NCBI GenBank assembly: GCA_021785115.1
Contig: JAJYGO010000346.1
Span: 388 to 8,373 of the forward strand
Length of the DNA: 7,986 bases
Source of the DNA: Chloroflexota bacterium
GTDB taxonomy: Bacteria; Chloroflexota; Limnocylindria; Limnocylindrales; CSP1-4
Direction of reading: 5' to 3'
Shown here: positions 5,716 through 7,986 of the stretch, one piece after another
How positions within the stretch are numbered: position 1 is the stretch's first letter
Layout: the number at the start of each line of letters is the position of its first letter
The notes under the pieces: generated by a model
Database searches by the model: none
The model's input: the letters and a program-made list of their open reading frames with translations, nothing else
What the model was told of the DNA's origin: nothing
Made by a program: the position numbers and the translations under genes

Positions 5716-6789
5716 ATGGCCAAGCGGCTCCTCCAGGGCAACGAAGCGGTGCTCCTGGGAGCGGTGAAGGCGGGTGCCACCTACTTCGCGGGCTACCCGA
5801 TCAGTCCGAGCAGCGAAGTCCTGATGGCCGCGTCCGTGTACGCGGCCAGCCACCCGGAGTTCCGGTTCCTCCAGGCCGAGGACGAGATCGCGAGCGCCAA
5901 CGCGATCATCGGCGCGAGCCTGGCGGGCGCGAAGTCCTTCACCGCCACCTCCGGCCCCGGGTACAGCCTCATGCAGGAGGCGATCGGCTACGCCCACAAG
6001 CTCGGTGTCCCGACCGTCTTCGTCGACGTCCAGCGCGTCGGGCCGGCCACGGGCATGCCCACCATGCCGGGCCAGGGCGATATTCTGCAGACGCGCTACG
6101 GCTCGTCCGGCGACTACACCAGCATCGTCTTCTACCCGTCCACCGTCGCCGAGTGCTACGAGTACGCGATCCACGCCTTCAACTGTGCGGAGGAGAGCCG
6201 GTCCCCGGTGATCCTGCTCTCCGACGCGTTCCTGGGGCACCTCAACGAGGTGGTCGACCTCGACGCCATCGACGTTGCCGTCGTGCCGCGCACGCTCGAG
6301 CCTCTCGCGTCGGGCAACACCCGGCTGTTCAGCGGGGTTGCCACCTATCCGGACGGCGAGCCGGCGACGGCCGACGCGGACGAGTTCATCCGGCAGTTCG
6401 AGGCAGCCAGGGCGCTGCGCCTCGAGGTCGCCGACCGGTACGCCTTCTACGAGTACGGCTGGAACAAGGACGCGGACACGCTGGTGATTGCGTTTGGCGT
6501 CACCACGCGGATCGCCCAGCCCCTGGCACCGCACTTCGCGCTGTTCCGGCCCATCCGCATCTGGCCGGTCCTGCAGGAACAGCTCCGCGAAATCGCGCCG
6601 CGCTACAAGCGCCTGGTGGTCATCGAGGGGAGCGACGGCCAGTACGCCAGCGTGGTCGAGCGCGTCCTGTACCGCGACGTCCACCGCGTGCCGCTGCTCG
6701 GCGGCCGCATGAGCCTCGAGGCGGTCCGCGAGGGGCTCGACAGGATCGGCCTGCTTCCGCGCGAACTGGCCGACGCCGCCGTCTCCTGA
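5716..6789 (+). CDS. korA: 2-oxoacid:ferredoxin oxidoreductase alpha subunit
   Basis: Alpha subunit of the CoA-dependent oxidoreductase that converts a 2-oxoacid to acyl-CoA and CO2 while reducing ferredoxin; cytoplasmic. Its 357 residues are typical for an unfused alpha subunit of the KorA/VorB type. Residues 22-34 (TYFAGYPISPSSE) are the conserved substrate and TPP-side segment. LQAEDEIASANAIIGASLAG (about 53-72) and TSGPGYSLMQEAIGYA (about 78-93) are the standard pyrimidine-domain motifs. RVGPATGMPT and the following PGQGD match the family loop, and the C-terminal half carries the domain that begins around TLVIAFGVTTR. The PISPSSE wording and the D-A-B-C order are usual for 2-oxoglutarate enzymes, but branched-chain 2-oxoacids cannot be excluded. 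The gene follows korD with overlapping translation signals, and korB starts 41 bases later. Confidence 0.93.
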   Translation: MAKRLLQGNEAVLLGAVKAGATYFAGYPISPSSEVLMAASVYAASHPEFRFLQAEDEIASANAIIGASLAGAKSFTATSGPGYSLMQEAIGYAHKLGVPTVFVDVQRVGPATGMPTMPGQGDILQTRYGSSGDYTSIVFYPSTVAECYEYAIHAFNCAEESRSPVILLSDAFLGHLNEVVDLDAIDVAVVPRTLEPLASGNTRLFSGVATYPDGEPATADADEFIRQFEAARALRLEVADRYAFYEYGWNKDADTLVIAFGVTTRIAQPLAPHFALFRPIRIWPVLQEQLREIAPRYKRLVVIEGSDGQYASVVERVLYRDVHRVPLLGGRMSLEAVREGLDRIGLLPRELADAAVS

Positions 6790-6830
6790 ACGGCAGCGCG
6801 CAGCCACACGAACCGAGGTCCGCACCGCAC

Positions 6831-7628
6831 ATGTCGTACAAGGACAAGATCAAGACCGATCTCTTCCCCACGATCTGGTGCCCGGGCTGCGGGATCGGCC
6901 TCATCATGACTCAGCTGGCCATGGTGATGGACGACCTGGGCCTGGACAAGTCGAACACCGTGATGGTGACGGGGATCGGGTGCACGGGCCGCATGGGCGC
7001 CTACATGCAGTTCGACTCCGTCTACACGCTCCACGGCCGCACGCTCCCCGTCGCCGAGGCGATCGCCACCGTGCGCCCCGAGCTCAACGTCATCGTGGTC
7101 TCCGGTGACGGCGACCTGACGTCGATCGGCGGGAACCACCTGCTCCACGCGATCCGCCGGAACCCGCGGATCACCGTGCTCTGCAACAACAACGAGATCT
7201 ACGGCCTGACCGGTGGCCAGACGGGGCCGACCACACCGGTGGGCACCAGGACCGTGTCGTCCCCGGCCGGTGCCACGTTCAGCCCCGTGAACCTGCAGGG
7301 GCTCGTCAACACCAACGCGAACGCGTTCTACGCCAAGACGACGGTCTACCACCAGGGCCAGATGCGGCGGGCGATCAAGGAGGCCATCGAGTGGCCCGGG
7401 TTCTCCTTCGTCGACATCACCAGCCAGTGCATCGAGAACAACGGGCGCCGGATCGGCTTCCCGAGTGCCAACGAGATGCTCAACTACTACAAGAAGGAGT
7501 ACCGGCAGGCGCCGCCCGGATCGACGCAGCTGGCAACCCACCAGCTCGGGATCGTGAAGGGCAAGCCGGCCGAGACCGAGCCGGTGCCCGTGGGGGCCGC
7601 CTCGGGGAACGGGAGCGGCGAGGCATGA
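6831..7628 (+). CDS. korB: 2-oxoacid:ferredoxin oxidoreductase beta subunit
   Basis: Beta subunit, carrying thiamine diphosphate and one [4Fe-4S] cluster; 265 residues. WCPGCG (16-21) supplies Cys17 and Cys20, GIGCTG supplies Cys51, and TSQC supplies Cys200, the usual four cluster ligands. The TPP/Mg motif is GDGD (92-95), followed by the Asn-rich NNNEIYGLTGGQTGPTTP (119-136). That GQxxPTTP loop is typical of 2-oxoglutarate and branched-chain enzymes rather than pyruvate synthases. The last 40 residues or so (after KKEYRQAPPG) are variable. The start is chosen at the ATG that begins MSYKDKIKTDLFPTIWCPGCG; the frame is open far upstream, but that part is antiphase to korA. Only a weak GAGG (6815-6818) precedes it. 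The stop overlaps the next gene's ATG. Confidence 0.95.
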   Translation: MSYKDKIKTDLFPTIWCPGCGIGLIMTQLAMVMDDLGLDKSNTVMVTGIGCTGRMGAYMQFDSVYTLHGRTLPVAEAIATVRPELNVIVVSGDGDLTSIGGNHLLHAIRRNPRITVLCNNNEIYGLTGGQTGPTTPVGTRTVSSPAGATFSPVNLQGLVNTNANAFYAKTTVYHQGQMRRAIKEAIEWPGFSFVDITSQCIENNGRRIGFPSANEMLNYYKKEYRQAPPGSTQLATHQLGIVKGKPAETEPVPVGAASGNGSGEA

Positions 7629-7986
7629 CCGAGCACGCGATCGTCATCGACGGCGTCGGGGGCCAGGGGGTCCGGGTCATCGGCAACACCATGGCCACCC
7701 TGCTGGGCGCGATGGGCTACGAGGTGACGCTCCTCTACGACTACGACTCGAGTGTCCGGGGGGGCATGAGCGAGGCGTTCCTCAAGTACGCCGACGAGCC
7801 GATCTCGAACCCGGTCGTCGAGCACGCGAACGTCACCCTCCGCCTCGCGGACCGCGGCCCGAACCACCTGGACAGCGACTACGTGGTCTGCGACATCGGG
7901 CTGGCGAAGCCCGGCGAGCAGGCCGAGGAGATCCCCTTCCTCGAGCTGGGGGTCAAACACTTCGGGCGCGACCTGTTCGGCAACAT
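7625..7986 (+). CDS. korC: 2-oxoacid:ferredoxin oxidoreductase gamma subunit, N-terminal part
   Basis: The ATG at 7625 overlaps the korB stop codon (ATGA), indicating coupled translation. The frame stays open to the window end, giving 120 residues of a subunit usually about 180-200 long. The opening IVIDGVGGQGVRVIGNT carries the GxGGQGV motif of the gamma domain. YDYDSSVRGGMSEAFLKY matches the conserved VRGG segment that contacts CoA-binding and alpha-subunit regions in relatives. It completes a four-subunit KorDABC complex. The C-terminus and anything downstream lie outside the window. Confidence 0.93.
   Translation, partial: MTEHAIVIDGVGGQGVRVIGNTMATLLGAMGYEVTLLYDYDSSVRGGMSEAFLKYADEPISNPVVEHANVTLRLADRGPNHLDSDYVVCDIGLAKPGEQAEEIPFLELGVKHFGRDLFGN

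Noticed and set aside
5011..6825. A 604-residue open frame on the minus strand across korD and korA
   Set aside because: It lies antisense to clearly conserved genes, has Arg/Gly/Asp-rich low-complexity content and no recognisable motif. Long antisense frames are expected in high-GC DNA.
5466..6830. Upstream extension of the korB frame for over 450 codons
   Set aside because: It is out of phase with korD and korA, is Arg/Pro-rich, and the family start MSYKDKIK lies at 6831.

Overview
This is a high-GC (about 70% by eye) stretch of bacterial chromosome, densely packed with ordinary metabolic genes. I see no mobile element, CRISPR array, tRNA or rRNA. Two genes appear to have leaderless starts, with a TANNNT -10 box six bases upstream of the ATG. 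Together with the high GC, a separate-subunit ferredoxin-dependent 2-oxoacid oxidoreductase and a monofunctional proline dehydrogenase, this suggests a Chloroflexota (Thermomicrobia/Limnocylindria-like) or actinobacterial lineage. That placement is inference only, since the window holds no phylogenetic marker.

Layout. (1) 1-827, plus strand: the 3' part of a tyrosine phenol-lyase gene. Its active-site residues fit tyrosine phenol-lyase better than tryptophanase. (2) 885-3253, plus strand: a three-gene run behind a good promoter. It encodes a two-TM protein with a LiaF-like C-terminal domain, a small thioredoxin-fold protein with a CPHW motif, and a monofunctional proline dehydrogenase. (3) 5122-3290, minus strand: an EamA-type ten-TM transporter followed, after a 189-bp structured leader, by a KDPG/KHG-type aldolase with an altered phosphate-binding loop. 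The aldolase converges on the proline dehydrogenase. (4) 5338-7986, plus strand: a korDABC cluster encoding the ferredoxin-like, alpha, beta and (truncated by the window end) gamma subunits of a 2-oxoacid:ferredoxin oxidoreductase, probably for 2-oxoglutarate.

How they fit together (inference). Most enzymes belong to amino-acid breakdown. Tyrosine phenol-lyase gives phenol, pyruvate and ammonia. Proline dehydrogenase starts the route from proline to glutamate and 2-oxoglutarate. The aldolase could split 4-hydroxy-2-oxoglutarate from hydroxyproline, or a sugar-derived 2-keto-3-deoxy acid. KorDABC would oxidise 2-oxoglutarate to succinyl-CoA and reduce ferredoxin. The LiaF-like protein and the thioredoxin-fold protein have no evident link to this chemistry.

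I did not find a clearly novel system. The points most worth a second look are the phosphate-loop change in the aldolase, the inverted repeat in its leader, the long disordered tail and uncertain start of the ferredoxin subunit, and the repeated leaderless promoter layout.
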